A DNA stretch of 33,688 nucleotides from Acidobacteriota bacterium (GCA_019236695.1 JAFAIN010000341.1:1-33688); one strand, 5' to 3'; positions 1 through 7,930 are shown, numbered from the stretch's first letter. Notes: generated from the sequence alone by a model not told the origin. Translations and numbers: made by a program.

Positions 1-41
1 GCCGACGCCCGACACCCAATGCCCGATACCCGAACCCGACC
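1..41. repeat. Degenerate CCCGA-rich short tandem repeat (edge of window)
   Basis: The first 41 bases are a run of imperfect units built on CCCGA (CGACGCCCGACACCC, then CCCGATACCCGAACCCGAC). There is no credible reading frame through it. It looks like the tail of an intergenic low-complexity repeat whose main body lies outside the window. A similar ACGCCCGACGCCCGAT string occurs at about 30790-30806 inside a coding region. The remaining sequence up to 286 contains no gene that I can support; a GATAAT hexamer at 265-270 could be a -10 box for the next gene. Confidence 0.35.
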
Positions 42-286
42 GCTATTTCCCCTCTGTTTGGGAGCCAGCAAAGAAGCGCGACTGGGCGCATGCGATGGTT
101 CTCGCCAGGAACAGCGACGCCGGCGGGCGCCGGTGCGTTTTTTCCCAAGCTGTGCAATAGCTGCCCGGCAGAATAGGCCCGGAGCAGCGCGGTTTTGCGG
201 CTAACCAGCACGTTTTGAGGGGCGGGGCCAGATTGGCCGTCCAAGTGCTGATTGGAAGTGCAGAGATAATCCCAGGGTGGGTAGGT

Positions 287-913
287 ATGGAACCGCAGGC
301 TGAATTCGTTCCGGGGTTGATGCTCGCGAGGGCGGCCGCGTTTTCCTGGCCGGGCCGGCTGGAGGAAGAGTTCCCTGCCGCGGCGGTTCTGGTACCTGCA
401 CTGGCAAACGACAAAGAAGCCAGCAGCCACTCCGACCGCATGTGCCGGCTGGTGGTTGCCGTGGGCAAGGCTTTAACCCTGGGCGAGAGCGACATCCGGG
501 GCCTGTGGCTGGGCGCAGCCCTGCATGATGTGGGCAAGATATGTATTCCGGGTTCCATCCTGCGCAAGGCGGGCCCGCTTGCGGCCGAGGAGCGCGCGAT
601 TCTGAATGAGCATCCCGCGCTCGGGGAGCGCCTGTGCGCTCCATACCGGGCGCTGAAGGCGGCGCTGCCCATTATTCGGCATCATCACGAGCGGTTCGAC
701 GGATCGGGATATCCCGACCGGCTGGCGGGCGAAGCGATTCCGCTGGCGGCCCGCATCGTGCAGATTGTGGACATTTTCGATGCGCTGATTACGGCGCGCT
801 GCTACAAGCCTGCCTGGCCAATCGGGCAAGCGCTGGCCGGCATGCGAGCGGAATGCGATGAAGGTCACATTGACGCTCGCCTTCTGCGGGAGTTCGCAAG
901 GCTGATCGGCTGA
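287..913 (+). CDS. HD-GYP domain phosphohydrolase (probable cyclic di-GMP phosphodiesterase)
   Basis: A protein of 208 residues consisting almost entirely of one HD-GYP domain. Seen in the sequence: an upstream His at about residue 48, the HD metal dyad at 80-81 in a LHDVGK context, a triple His at 132-134, and the GYP signature at 141-143 (FDGSGYP), followed by the usual IVDIFDALITAR helix. HD-GYP proteins hydrolyse cyclic di-GMP and are normally fused to response-regulator or sensor domains; this one has only about 40 extra N-terminal residues, so any input must come from a partner. I chose the ATG at 287 because a GGGTGGGTAGG stretch lies just before it; a TTG at 215 would extend the protein by 24 residues. 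The GYP motif is intact, so activity is plausible. The next gene (cysteine desulfurase) is 110 bp away and is probably independent. Confidence 0.85.
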   Translation: MEPQAEFVPGLMLARAAAFSWPGRLEEEFPAAAVLVPALANDKEASSHSDRMCRLVVAVGKALTLGESDIRGLWLGAALHDVGKICIPGSILRKAGPLAAEERAILNEHPALGERLCAPYRALKAALPIIRHHHERFDGSGYPDRLAGEAIPLAARIVQIVDIFDALITARCYKPAWPIGQALAGMRAECDEGHIDARLLREFARLIG

Positions 914-984
914 GCGCGGCTGCGCGCGCGACCGCCTGCGCTCCGCTCCGTTCCTGAAGCGTAAAATCGAAGCAGCAAGAAGCA

Positions 985-1016
985 TTCACCACAAAGCACA
1001 CGAAGGGTCACAAAGG
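985..1016 (+). repeat. Dispersed intergenic repeat, CACCACRRAG-GCAC type, copy 1
   Basis: The sequence TTCACCACAAAGCACACGAA followed by GGGTCACAAAGG matches the periodic pattern of a second copy at 20232-20260 (TTCACCACGGAGGCACGGGG then GCACAGAGA). Both are intergenic, in plus orientation and near a gene start or end. Short repeats of this CACCACGGAGGCACGG kind are known to be scattered in Acidobacteriota and some other soil bacteria. This copy ends 7 bp before the cysteine desulfurase start, so it forms most of that gene's leader. Confidence 0.5.
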
Positions 1017-1023
1017 CGCGAGG

Positions 1024-2205
1024 ATGCCGGCAGTCTACCTTGACAACAATGCCACCACCCCTGTGCTGCCTGAGATTGTGGAGGCGATGCAGCCTTTTTT
1101 CTCGGCGCAATTCGGCAATGCGTCATCCATTCACCGGCGCGGGCAGCAGGCAAGAGCGGCGGTGGAGCGCGCGCGGGAACAGGTGGCGTTGCTGGTCGGC
1201 GCCCGGCCCGCCGAGATCGTGTTCACCAGCGGGGGCACCGAAGGCGACAACCTGGCACTGTTCGGCCTGCTGGCCCAACTGAAATCCGCCGAAACCGACC
1301 ACATCATTACTTCGACGATCGAGCATCACGCGGTTTTGAACGCCGCTGAACGGTTGCGAGAACTGGGCGTTGAAGTAACGTTCGTCGGAGTGGATTCCGA
1401 ATGCCGGGTAGATCCCGGCGATGTACGGCGAGCTTTGCGGCCGAACACACGACTCATCAGCGTCATGGCCGCCAACAACGAAACGGGCGTGCTGCAGCCC
1501 TTACGGGAGATTGGCAGGATTGCGGCGGAAGCCGATGTCTGGTTCCACACCGATGCAGTACAGGCGGCGGGCAAGATGCGGTTGAACGTGGATGAAATCG
1601 GGTGCGATCTTTTGACCATTTCGGGCCACAAGATGCATGCGCCGCAGGGGATTGGCGCGCTGTATGTACGCAGGAACACGCTGCTGTCTCCGCTGTTGTG
1701 GGGCGGGCGGCACGAGCGGGGCCGCCGCGCCGGCACGGAGAACGTACCTGCCATCGTAGCGCTGGGCAAGGCAGCCGCGGTGGCCTCGGAGTGGCTGGAG
1801 GCCGGCGGGCCGGAGCAGATGAGCGCCGCACGGGACCGCCTGGAAAACGCGCTTGTGAGTGAGATTGAAGCGGCCCAGGTAAACGGGGGCGGCGCTCCGC
1901 GCGTGCCGAATACCACGAATATTTCGTTTGCGGCGGTGGAAGGCGAGGCCCTGGTAATCGCGCTGGACCTTAAGGGGCTTGCCGTATCGACCGGCGCTGC
2001 CTGTTCTTCCGGAGCCATCGAACCGTCACACGTGCTGACGGCCATGGGCCTGGCTGCGGGCCGCGCGCGCGGCAGCCTGCGATTCAGCCTGGGCAAGCAG
2101 ACCACCGCCCCCGACATTGACTATGCCATCCTCCTGGTTCCCGAAACGGTTGCCCGCCTGCGAGAGCTGAGCCCGATGTGGAAGCCCCGGCCGGCAGCGG
2201 TGTAG
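1024..2205 (+). CDS. nifS: Cysteine desulfurase, NifS/IscS family (class V PLP aminotransferase)
   Basis: A PLP enzyme of 393 residues that removes sulfur from cysteine as an enzyme-bound persulfide, feeding Fe-S cluster or other sulfur-transfer pathways. Seen: N-terminal YLDNNATTP, HH at 101-102 for cofactor stacking, Asp177 in HTDAVQ, the PLP lysine K203 in SGHKMHAPQG, and the catalytic Cys327 in STGAACSSG followed by EPSHVL. The short active-site loop places it in the NifS/IscS group rather than the SufS group. The ATG at 1024 follows GCGAGG. No scaffold (iscU), regulator (iscR) or thiouridylase is adjacent. NifS-like enzymes can also release selenium from selenocysteine for SelD, and a selenoprotein selD lies about 3 kb away; a functional link is only inference. 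The exact subfamily is not fixed by sequence alone. Confidence 0.95.
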   Translation: MPAVYLDNNATTPVLPEIVEAMQPFFSAQFGNASSIHRRGQQARAAVERAREQVALLVGARPAEIVFTSGGTEGDNLALFGLLAQLKSAETDHIITSTIEHHAVLNAAERLRELGVEVTFVGVDSECRVDPGDVRRALRPNTRLISVMAANNETGVLQPLREIGRIAAEADVWFHTDAVQAAGKMRLNVDEIGCDLLTISGHKMHAPQGIGALYVRRNTLLSPLLWGGRHERGRRAGTENVPAIVALGKAAAVASEWLEAGGPEQMSAARDRLENALVSEIEAAQVNGGGAPRVPNTTNISFAAVEGEALVIALDLKGLAVSTGAACSSGAIEPSHVLTAMGLAAGRARGSLRFSLGKQTTAPDIDYAILLVPETVARLRELSPMWKPRPAAV

Positions 2206-2339
2206 TGCATAACTGCGGGTTGCTTGCTCCCCGGCAGTGTTGATAAAGTAGTTACTATTCGGGAAGGCAACGAAAGCGGTTCCGCTCTTCTCCCAAATAT
2301 AAGAAGCCCGTACGCCGGGCGAAATCCCAGGCTTATCAC

Positions 2340-4967
2340 ATGTATCGCAGCTTCCCTGTCGTGCTATGTTCCTGCGCAATTTTTCTTTTCGGGGTTCGGG
2401 CCCTGGCCTGCACTGCATCAACGGACCGGACCGTCAACATCTGCTCTCCGGCAGGTGCTTCGACGGACACTTCGCCGGTGCAATTCAGCGCGGCCGCACT
2501 GGACAACGAATATCCGATCACCGGGATGGTTCTGTACGTGGACTCGCAGGTCGCCGCGAAGAGCTCGAGCGCAACATTGTCGGCTTCCGTGACGCTGGGC
2601 GCGGGCAGCCACGCCATCGTGATTCGCGCGTGGGATACATCGGGTTATTACTTCTCATCTTCGGAGAGCATCTCGGTGAGTTCGGCTGCGAGCACTGCGC
2701 CCGCCGTGAGCATGACAGCCAGCCCGAGCTCGGTTCCGGCAGGATCAAGTTCCACGCTGGCGGTTACGGCGCAGAATGCCTCGGCGGTAACGGTAGCCGG
2801 CTCTGACGGAAGCACTTACCCGCTGGGCGCGGCGGGAGGCAACCTAACGGTGAAACCGGCGGCGACGACCACCTACACGGCGACGGCGAAGAATTCAGGC
2901 GGGCAGTCGGCGACCGCAAGCGCAACCGTTACGGTTGCGCCGGCCTCGAGCTGTGCTGCCACCGCAGACCGCACGGTGAAGATCTGTTCTCCGGCTGCGG
3001 GCACAACCGTGAACTCGCCCGTGCAGTTCAACGCGGCAGCGCTGGATAACGAGCATCCAATTACGGCCATGATCCTGTACGTGGATTCGGTGAACTCGGC
3101 AAAAAGTTCGAGCGGCAGCATTTCGGCATCGGTGGCGCTGGGGGCGGGCGGCCACGCGGTTGTGATCCGCGCATGGGACAGCAGCGGCTATTACTTCTCG
3201 TCTTCGGAGAGCATTACGGTGGGCAGTTCCACGGCGTCGCCCTCCGTCACCATCAGCGCCAACCCGTCATCGATTACGGCAGGCGCAGGCTCCACGCTGA
3301 CGATTGCGGCACAGAACGCATCGAGCGTGACGATTACGGGCACGGACGGCAGTTCGTACGCGGTGGCTTCCACGGGAGGAACGGTGGGGGTGACACCGGC
3401 TTCGACGACAACCTACACGGCCAAAGCTTCGAATTCGGCCGGGCAATCGGCCACCAGCTCAACCACCGTTACGGTCAGCTCGACGACTGGAACCGGCATA
3501 TCGGCGGTAAACCACGTCATTTTCATGATGCAGGAGAACCGCAGCTTTGACCACTACTTCGGCATGTTGAATCCCTACCGACGGGCGAACGGATTCAACG
3601 TGGGAGATGACGGCAAGACCTACGATGTGGATGGGATCGATGACAAGCTCTCGAACATCAGCAATCAGGACGACGAGGGAGCCACATTCCAACTGTTCCA
3701 TACCTCGAGCACATGCCTGGATGACATGACGGCCTCGTGGCTGGAGAGCTACGGCGACGTGTACCGGTGGGCATTCGGCACGAATCGTCCCATCAATATG
3801 GACGGGTTCGTGCACACGGCCGAGGGTTATGCGAAGAGCGGCAGCGGCAGCGGCTCATTTACCGACCTGACCGGCCAGCGGGCGATGGCCTATTACGAGG
3901 ACACAGCGGTGGGCGGCACGCCCGAGCTGAACTACTACTACTGGATGGCTTCGCAATTTTCGATTTCCGACCGCTGGTTCTCGCCGGTTTCAAGCAAGTC
4001 AACCCCCAACCGGCTGGCCACGCTCTCGGGCGGCACGACGCAGGGATACGTGCTTGATCCGGGCAGCGATGACCACGCGCCGCAACTGAATGCCGAAACG
4101 ATTTTCCAGTTACTCGACAGCAAGGGCATTTCCTGGAAGATTTACTACTCGGCGACGGATTCGAGTGGGGTTCCGGAGACCACGTTCACGTATTTCAGTT
4201 ACAGCAGCCATTACATTTACCGGAACTCGAGCGGCGCACTGGTAATTGACAGCACGCACGTTGCGCCCATCAGCCAGTACTTCACGGACGTGAACAACGG
4301 AGCGCTGCCGGCATTCAGCTACATCGAAACCCATTATGGAGTTTCCGACGAGCATCCGGGCTCCGGACAATCGATTCTGACCGGCCAGGCAGCAGTGGCC
4401 AACATCATCAACTCGCTGATGTACAGCCCGTCGTGGACCGATTCGGTGTTCTTCCTGGCCTACGACGAGGCGGGCGGGGAATACGAGCACGTGCCGCCGG
4501 TTCCGGGCCAGACAAACAAGAACACGAGCGCGACGCTCGCCTCCGTGGAAGGCGATATTGGCACGATGGCGGTGAACCCCGATGGCTACAATCCATGCCT
4601 GCCGGCCACGGCGGGTGTGTACACCAACCACTGCGATCTGCGCAGCGGGATGCCCGGCGCGAATTCGGGCGACGCTCCCGCGGTGTATGGGTTTGCGGCG
4701 CAACTGGGCTTCCGGGTTCCCAACATGATTATTTCGCCCTTTGCGCGGCGCCATTATGTTGGCCACAACGCAATGGACCATACGGCTGTGATCCATTTCC
4801 TGGAGGAGAGGTACGGCCTGGGCAGCCTGACGAAACGCGACGCGGCACAACCCAGCCTGCTTGACTTCTTCGATTTCACAAATAAGCCATGGGCCACGCC
4901 GCCGCCGCAATCGAGCGTGCCTGTGCCGCCGTCACCGGGCGGGACATGTCATCCGGCAACCATGTAG
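2340..4967 (+). CDS. Secreted phosphoesterase (phospholipase C / acid phosphatase family) with duplicated Ig-like domains
   Basis: An 875-residue protein in two parts. After a Sec signal peptide (about 1-23, ending ALA) come two tandem copies of a unit of about 181 residues (24-204 and 205-385). Each unit holds one Ig-like domain beginning with a Cys and carrying DRTV.ICSP and GYYFSSSES, and a second domain ending in TTTYTA...GQSAT. From about residue 390 the catalytic domain starts with VNHVIFMMQENRSFDHYFG, the hallmark of the PF04185 phosphoesterase family; DEAGGEYEHVPP (near 709) and the GHNAMDHTAVIHFLEERYG segment near 808 complete the alkaline-phosphatase-like fold. Family members hydrolyse phospholipids or phosphomonoesters outside the cytoplasm. 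The substrate here is unknown. The paired Cys in each repeat suggest disulfides and an exported location. It ends convergently with selD. Confidence 0.9.
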   Translation: MYRSFPVVLCSCAIFLFGVRALACTASTDRTVNICSPAGASTDTSPVQFSAAALDNEYPITGMVLYVDSQVAAKSSSATLSASVTLGAGSHAIVIRAWDTSGYYFSSSESISVSSAASTAPAVSMTASPSSVPAGSSSTLAVTAQNASAVTVAGSDGSTYPLGAAGGNLTVKPAATTTYTATAKNSGGQSATASATVTVAPASSCAATADRTVKICSPAAGTTVNSPVQFNAAALDNEHPITAMILYVDSVNSAKSSSGSISASVALGAGGHAVVIRAWDSSGYYFSSSESITVGSSTASPSVTISANPSSITAGAGSTLTIAAQNASSVTITGTDGSSYAVASTGGTVGVTPASTTTYTAKASNSAGQSATSSTTVTVSSTTGTGISAVNHVIFMMQENRSFDHYFGMLNPYRRANGFNVGDDGKTYDVDGIDDKLSNISNQDDEGATFQLFHTSSTCLDDMTASWLESYGDVYRWAFGTNRPINMDGFVHTAEGYAKSGSGSGSFTDLTGQRAMAYYEDTAVGGTPELNYYYWMASQFSISDRWFSPVSSKSTPNRLATLSGGTTQGYVLDPGSDDHAPQLNAETIFQLLDSKGISWKIYYSATDSSGVPETTFTYFSYSSHYIYRNSSGALVIDSTHVAPISQYFTDVNNGALPAFSYIETHYGVSDEHPGSGQSILTGQAAVANIINSLMYSPSWTDSVFFLAYDEAGGEYEHVPPVPGQTNKNTSATLASVEGDIGTMAVNPDGYNPCLPATAGVYTNHCDLRSGMPGANSGDAPAVYGFAAQLGFRVPNMIISPFARRHYVGHNAMDHTAVIHFLEERYGLGSLTKRDAAQPSLLDFFDFTNKPWATPPPQSSVPVPPSPGGTCHPATM

Positions 4968-4968
4968 A

Positions 4969-5063
4969 GGAAAAGGCAAAAGGCAAAAGTCAAAAGGCAA
5001 AATCCATAGCGCGCGAAGCGCCACCACAATTTTGCCTGTTGCCTTCTTACTTTTGCCTTTTCC
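4969..5063. terminator. Large imperfect inverted repeat between convergent genes (AAGGCAAAAGG repeat; possible bidirectional terminator)
   Basis: The 100-bp gap between two convergent stop codons is filled by a hairpin. The outer 14-bp arms are perfect (GGAAAAGGCAAAAG at 4969-4982 against CTTTTGCCTTTTCC at 5050-5063). The next 21 bp pair at 16 positions, giving 30 of 35 paired. The loop of about 25 nt holds a smaller GCGC/GCGC hairpin. The arms are A- and T-rich in a GC-rich genome, so this is not a classical GC-stem/U-tract terminator, but its position fits a two-way terminator. The left arm is built from AAGGCAAAAGG units and resembles 25312-25343 on the other strand, so it may be a dispersed repeat. 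Confidence 0.55.
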
Positions 5064-5067
5064 GGTT

Positions 5068-6114
5068 TTACTCCACCGAAATCACCGGACCGCGCTTTTC
5101 CCGAACTTCGCCGATCACCACGGCGCTTTCGCCGGCGGCCGCGATTCCTGCCACCAGTTCTCGGGCGCCCGCTGTGCCAACCGAGATCAGAAGGCCGCCA
5201 GCGGTCTGGGGATCAAAGAGGATGGTTCTAAGCTCCGCGGGCACGCTGCCGCCGAACTCGACCGCGCATTCGGCAAATTCGCGGTTGGCGTTGAGCCCGC
5301 CCGGTATGAAACCGCGGCGCACGCATTCCAGCGCGCCATGCAACAGAGGAACGGCCTCAGCGCGGATGACGAGGGACACACCGGAGGCGGCTGCCAGCTC
5401 GCGGGCGTGCCCGATGAGCCCGAATCCGGTGATATCGGTCATGGCGTGGACTGCGGGGATTTGAGAGGCTACCAGGGAGGGCAGGCGATTCAGGCGGGTC
5501 ATGCTCAGGGTGGCGGCCTCTACCCACGCGGGATCGGCCTGCTGCCGCTTGATGGCGGTCGATATGACCCCGGTGCCAAGTGCCTTGGTCAGGACGAGCC
5601 GGTCACCGGGTTGCGCGCCGCTATTGGCGAGGACGCGAGCAGGGTGCACGGTGCCGGTTACGGCATAACCAAACTTGATTTCGTCATCGCGAACACTATG
5701 GCCGCCGAGAACCACGCAGTTTGCTTCCATCATTTTCGAAAGGCCGCCGGCCAGGATCTGCTCGAGGACAGCGAGATCGCCCTTCTCAGGAAAGCACACG
5801 ATGGCGAGCGCGCTCAGCGGCCGCCCACCCATGGCATAAACGTCACTGAGGGAGTTGACCGCAGCGATTTGCCCGAAGGTTCCGGGATCGTCCACCACCG
5901 GAGTAAAAAAATCAACCGTCTGCACCAGAGCCAGCTCAGGGCCGAGGCGGTACACTCCGGCGTCATCGGCTTTATCAAAGCCGACCAGCACATTGGGGTC
6001 ATGCTGCCGGGCTAATTTCCCAAGCACCGCGTCCAGCGCCGCCGGACTCAGCTTGGAAGCTCAACCTGCAGCCTTGGCGTGCTCAGTAAGCCGAATTGGC
6101 CCTGTAAGGGTCAT
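5068..6114 (-). CDS. selD: Selenide, water dikinase SelD, selenocysteine-containing (in-frame UGA)
   Basis: SelD makes selenophosphate from selenide and ATP, the selenium donor for selenocysteine tRNA and 2-selenouridine. Reading from the ATG at 6114 through a UGA at 6061-6063 gives 348 residues, almost exactly the E. coli length (347). The N-terminus aligns well: IRLTEHAKAAG-U-ASKLSP against IRLTQYSHGAG-C-GCKISP. The UGA (Sec18) takes the place of catalytic Cys17 and the essential Lys is kept (K21). Downstream are conserved DDAGVY, VDFFTPVVDDP, AMGGRPL, GGHS, MTDITGFGL and DPQTAGGLL. A SECIS-like hairpin follows the UGA. The first non-UGA start (GTG at 6027) would remove the catalytic region and cannot be right. 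The second Cys of the usual U/C-G-C-K motif is Ser here. A TACAAT hexamer ends 6 nt before the ATG and there is no Shine-Dalgarno sequence. selA, selB and selC are not in the window. Confidence 0.95.
6020..6056 (-). promoter_or_regulatory. Bacterial SECIS element of selD (recoding hairpin)
   Basis: On the minus strand, starting 4 nt after the UGA, the RNA can fold into an outer stem CCAAGC/GCUUGG (6056-6051 with 6025-6020) and an apical stem GUCCGGC/GCUGGAC (6047-6041 with 6037-6031, one G-U pair) closed by a GGC loop. The loop begins 20 nt after the UGA and starts with G. Bacterial SECIS elements are described as having a G in the first positions of the apical loop, about 16-37 nt from the UGA. 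The element lies inside the coding sequence, as is usual in bacteria, and would be recognised by SelB. Folding was done by eye. Confidence 0.8.
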
Positions 6115-6120
6115 CGGACA

Positions 6121-6126
6121 ATTGTA
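6121..6126 (-). promoter_or_regulatory. Putative -10 box of selD (TACAAT, leaderless arrangement)
   Basis: TACAAT on the minus strand ends 6 nt before the selD ATG, with no Shine-Dalgarno sequence between. This spacing would place transcription initiation at or next to the start codon. The identical TACAAT-N6-ATG arrangement precedes the gene at 30662. No convincing -35 hexamer was seen. Confidence 0.45.
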
Positions 6127-6165
6127 GTCAGGTGGGGCTGCCGCAGTTCTATTGTGGGCTAGAGC

Positions 6166-6171
6166 TATACT
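6166..6171 (+). promoter_or_regulatory. Putative -10 box of pyrH (TATACT)
   Basis: TATACT lies 10 nt before the preferred pyrH ATG at 6182, in the 67-bp gap shared with divergent selD. The leader would be only about 3-4 nt. No clear -35 or Shine-Dalgarno sequence was seen. Confidence 0.4.
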
Positions 6172-6181
6172 GAAGTGGCTC

Positions 6182-6898
6182 ATGCCCCAGGCCATTTTCA
6201 AACGGATTCTCCTCAAGCTTTCAGGCGAAGCCCTGGCGGCCGACCGCGGTTTTGGCGTGGATACGGTGCGCATTCACGAGATTGCCGGCGAAATTTCCGA
6301 GGTGCATGCGCTGGGCGTGCAAATCGCGATCGTGGTGGGCGGAGGAAATTTTTTTCGCGGCGTGGCGGAACAGGCTCGCGACATGGACCGCGTGTCGGCG
6401 GATCACATGGGCATGCTGGCCACCGTAATCAACGCGCTGGCTCTGCAGGATGCGCTGGAGAAGCGCGAGGTGTACACCCGGGTGATGACGGCGATTGAGA
6501 TGAACCAGGTGGCCGAGCCGTTTATCCGCAGACGGGCCATCCGGCACCTGGAAAAAGGGCGGGTGGTGGTTTTTGCCGCCGGCACCGGCAGCCCCTACTT
6601 TTCCACGGATACGGCAGCCTCGCTGCGCGCCATGGAAATCAAAGCCGACGTGATCATGAAAGCCACCAAGGTGGATGGCATTTATGATGCCGACCCGTTG
6701 GTGGTGAAAGACGCGAAAATGTTCGATAACATCACCTACCTCGATGTCATCAAGCGCGGGCTAAAAGTGATGGATTCCACTGCGATCGCGCTTTGCAAGG
6801 ACAACAACCTTCCCATCCTGATCTTCAATTTGAACCGGCACGGAAACATCAAGCGAGTGCTCACTGGCGAGAAGGTGGGCTCGCTGGTCAGCGCTTAG
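6182..6898 (+). CDS. pyrH: UMP kinase
   Basis: A cytoplasmic enzyme of 238 residues that phosphorylates UMP to UDP in pyrimidine nucleotide synthesis; it belongs to the amino-acid-kinase fold, unrelated to eukaryotic UMP-CMP kinases. Seen: [13 protein letters not shown] at the N-terminus, [11 protein letters not shown], the [19 protein letters not shown] segment, [14 protein letters not shown], and [13 protein letters not shown], all aligning closely with E. coli PyrH (241 residues). I prefer the ATG at 6182 ([17 protein letters not shown]) over a TTG at 6152, because extra N-terminal residues are not typical and a -10-like TATACT lies just before it. In many bacteria pyrH follows rpsB-tsf and precedes frr; here it stands alone, divergent from selD. 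Confidence 0.95.
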   Translation: MPQAIFKRILLKLSGEALAADRGFGVDTVRIHEIAGEISEVHALGVQIAIVVGGGNFFRGVAEQARDMDRVSADHMGMLATVINALALQDALEKREVYTRVMTAIEMNQVAEPFIRRRAIRHLEKGRVVVFAAGTGSPYFSTDTAASLRAMEIKADVIMKATKVDGIYDADPLVVKDAKMFDNITYLDVIKRGLKVMDSTAIALCKDNNLPILIFNLNRHGNIKRVLTGEKVGSLVSA

Positions 6899-6942
6899 CG
6901 TCCGCCTGCGGCGCCTGCGGCCGCTGGCCTCCGGTCGGGTAA

Positions 6943-7719
6943 CTAGCGTGCCCCAGAGGAGCCGGCAGCCTGGCTGCTCAGTCGGGTGGTGCCGGCGCCC
7001 ATAATGCGGCCTTTTTCATCCTGAACGAAGACCACCGCATGCAGTTTGTCGCGATGCCAGTCACTCTTGAGCTTCAGGGGCACGGTGCGCGTGAATGCGC
7101 CATCCTTCAATTTGCCGATCGACGCAAGCTGGCGCACAACCGCGCTGTGGTGCAGCGTGCGCGAACGGTTTTCCCCGGCCTTCACGTCAGTGGCGAGATC
7201 GTCTTCGGTGATCGCCAGCCAGATCTTCTGCGATCCGTGGAGGGCCCCTTGGGCCTCAACGGTGACTTCCGCTTCGTTCACGCTGACTCGTACACTGGCC
7301 GCCCTGGGTTCTGCGGCTGCTTTCCGAATCAATCCAAACACCCGGCCAGGGTTGTTCCCCACGGTTTCGTATTCGCCGTCAACCACCGCCTGCGGCGTGT
7401 AGATGGCTTTCGTATGGAACCACCCCTGGTAATCCTGCTGCCGGGCGGTGTAGCTGGAATCGGAAAAGCGATCGCGCCAGCCGTCCTGGTCCCAGTACGT
7501 GACGTGAAAGGCAAGCGGGATCACATTGAAGTTCATAGACTGGCCGCGCGCCATGGCGTTCAGAAGATCATCTGCGGGCGGGCAATCGGAGCATCCTTCA
7601 GAAGTGAACAGTTCTACCAGCACCGGCGCAGGCGGCACCGCCGCAGGCGGTTGCGGCGCGCCCTGAAGTGTGACCAGCATCAACAGCGAGGGAAGCAAAA
7701 AAACGAAGCGCGCATGCAT
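6943..7719 (-). CDS. Secreted DUF1223 family protein (thioredoxin-like fold)
   Basis: A 258-residue protein with a signal peptide (about 1-20: basic start, then VFLLPSLLMLVTLQG). The body matches the DUF1223 family: VELFTSEGCSDCPPAD with a CxxC pair at C43/C46, then HVTYWDQDGWRDRFS and YTPQAVVDG, which is the thioredoxin-like core. Biochemical function in the family is not established; a periplasmic thiol/disulfide role is suggested by the CxxC pair. The start at 7719 is preferred because AGGAG lies 6 nt before it; an in-frame upstream start at 7791 would place an unlikely Arg-rich stretch before the signal peptide. It is convergent with pyrH (44 bp apart) and divergent from the TonB receptor. 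Confidence 0.85.
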   Translation of the reverse strand: MHARFVFLLPSLLMLVTLQGAPQPPAAVPPAPVLVELFTSEGCSDCPPADDLLNAMARGQSMNFNVIPLAFHVTYWDQDGWRDRFSDSSYTARQQDYQGWFHTKAIYTPQAVVDGEYETVGNNPGRVFGLIRKAAAEPRAASVRVSVNEAEVTVEAQGALHGSQKIWLAITEDDLATDVKAGENRSRTLHHSAVVRQLASIGKLKDGAFTRTVPLKLKSDWHRDKLHAVVFVQDEKGRIMGAGTTRLSSQAAGSSGAR

Positions 7720-7901
7720 GGAGAACTCCTGCCAATAGGATGCCCGGCGGCGGGGTTGGTGTCCCCGACGCCCACAATAATAGCCCGGCACAGGCGGGCC
7801 CCTTCAATGGCGCCAGGCGCTATTCGGCTATGCACTTCCCGCCGGAAACCTTGAAGCGGGACATTTCCAACCAGCTTTGACACAGAATGCGGCAAACAAT
7901 C

Positions 7902-7930
7902 TTGACACTTAAAGTTTCCGGGTGTACACC
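7902..7930 (+). promoter_or_regulatory. Putative promoter of the TonB receptor gene with palindromic operator GGTGTACACC
   Basis: In the 311-bp gap between the DUF1223 gene and the TonB receptor, a perfect TTGACA (7902-7907) is followed after 17 nt by TACACC (7925-7930). The -10 candidate is part of a perfect 10-bp palindrome GGTGTACACC (7921-7930), which could be a repressor or activator site. The leader would be about 95 nt. A second TTGACA at 7877-7882 lacks a matching -10. The rest of the gap shows nothing coding. Confidence 0.4.

Noticed and set aside
43-672. Minus-strand open frame of 209 codons at the left end
   Set aside because: It is antisense to the HD-GYP gene and is Ser/Arg/Pro-rich without motifs.
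2206-2260. Possible intrinsic terminator after the cysteine desulfurase
   Set aside because: CTGC...GCAG with a bulged GGG/CCC stem is weak and no U tract follows.
2340-2415. Lipoprotein signal on the phosphoesterase (Cys24 after ALA)
   Set aside because: The lipobox is poor, and the same Cys is repeated at the start of the second unit, so it is more likely a disulfide Cys of the Ig-like domain.
4861-6015. Plus-strand open frame of 384 codons
   Set aside because: It is antisense to selD, has no recognisable domain, and its composition reflects the high GC third positions of selD.
5068-6027. SelD as an N-terminally truncated protein starting at GTG 6027, or a pseudogene
   Set aside because: The upstream frame encodes the conserved N-terminus, interrupted only by a UGA at the catalytic site and followed by a SECIS-like hairpin; selenocysteine read-through explains it better.
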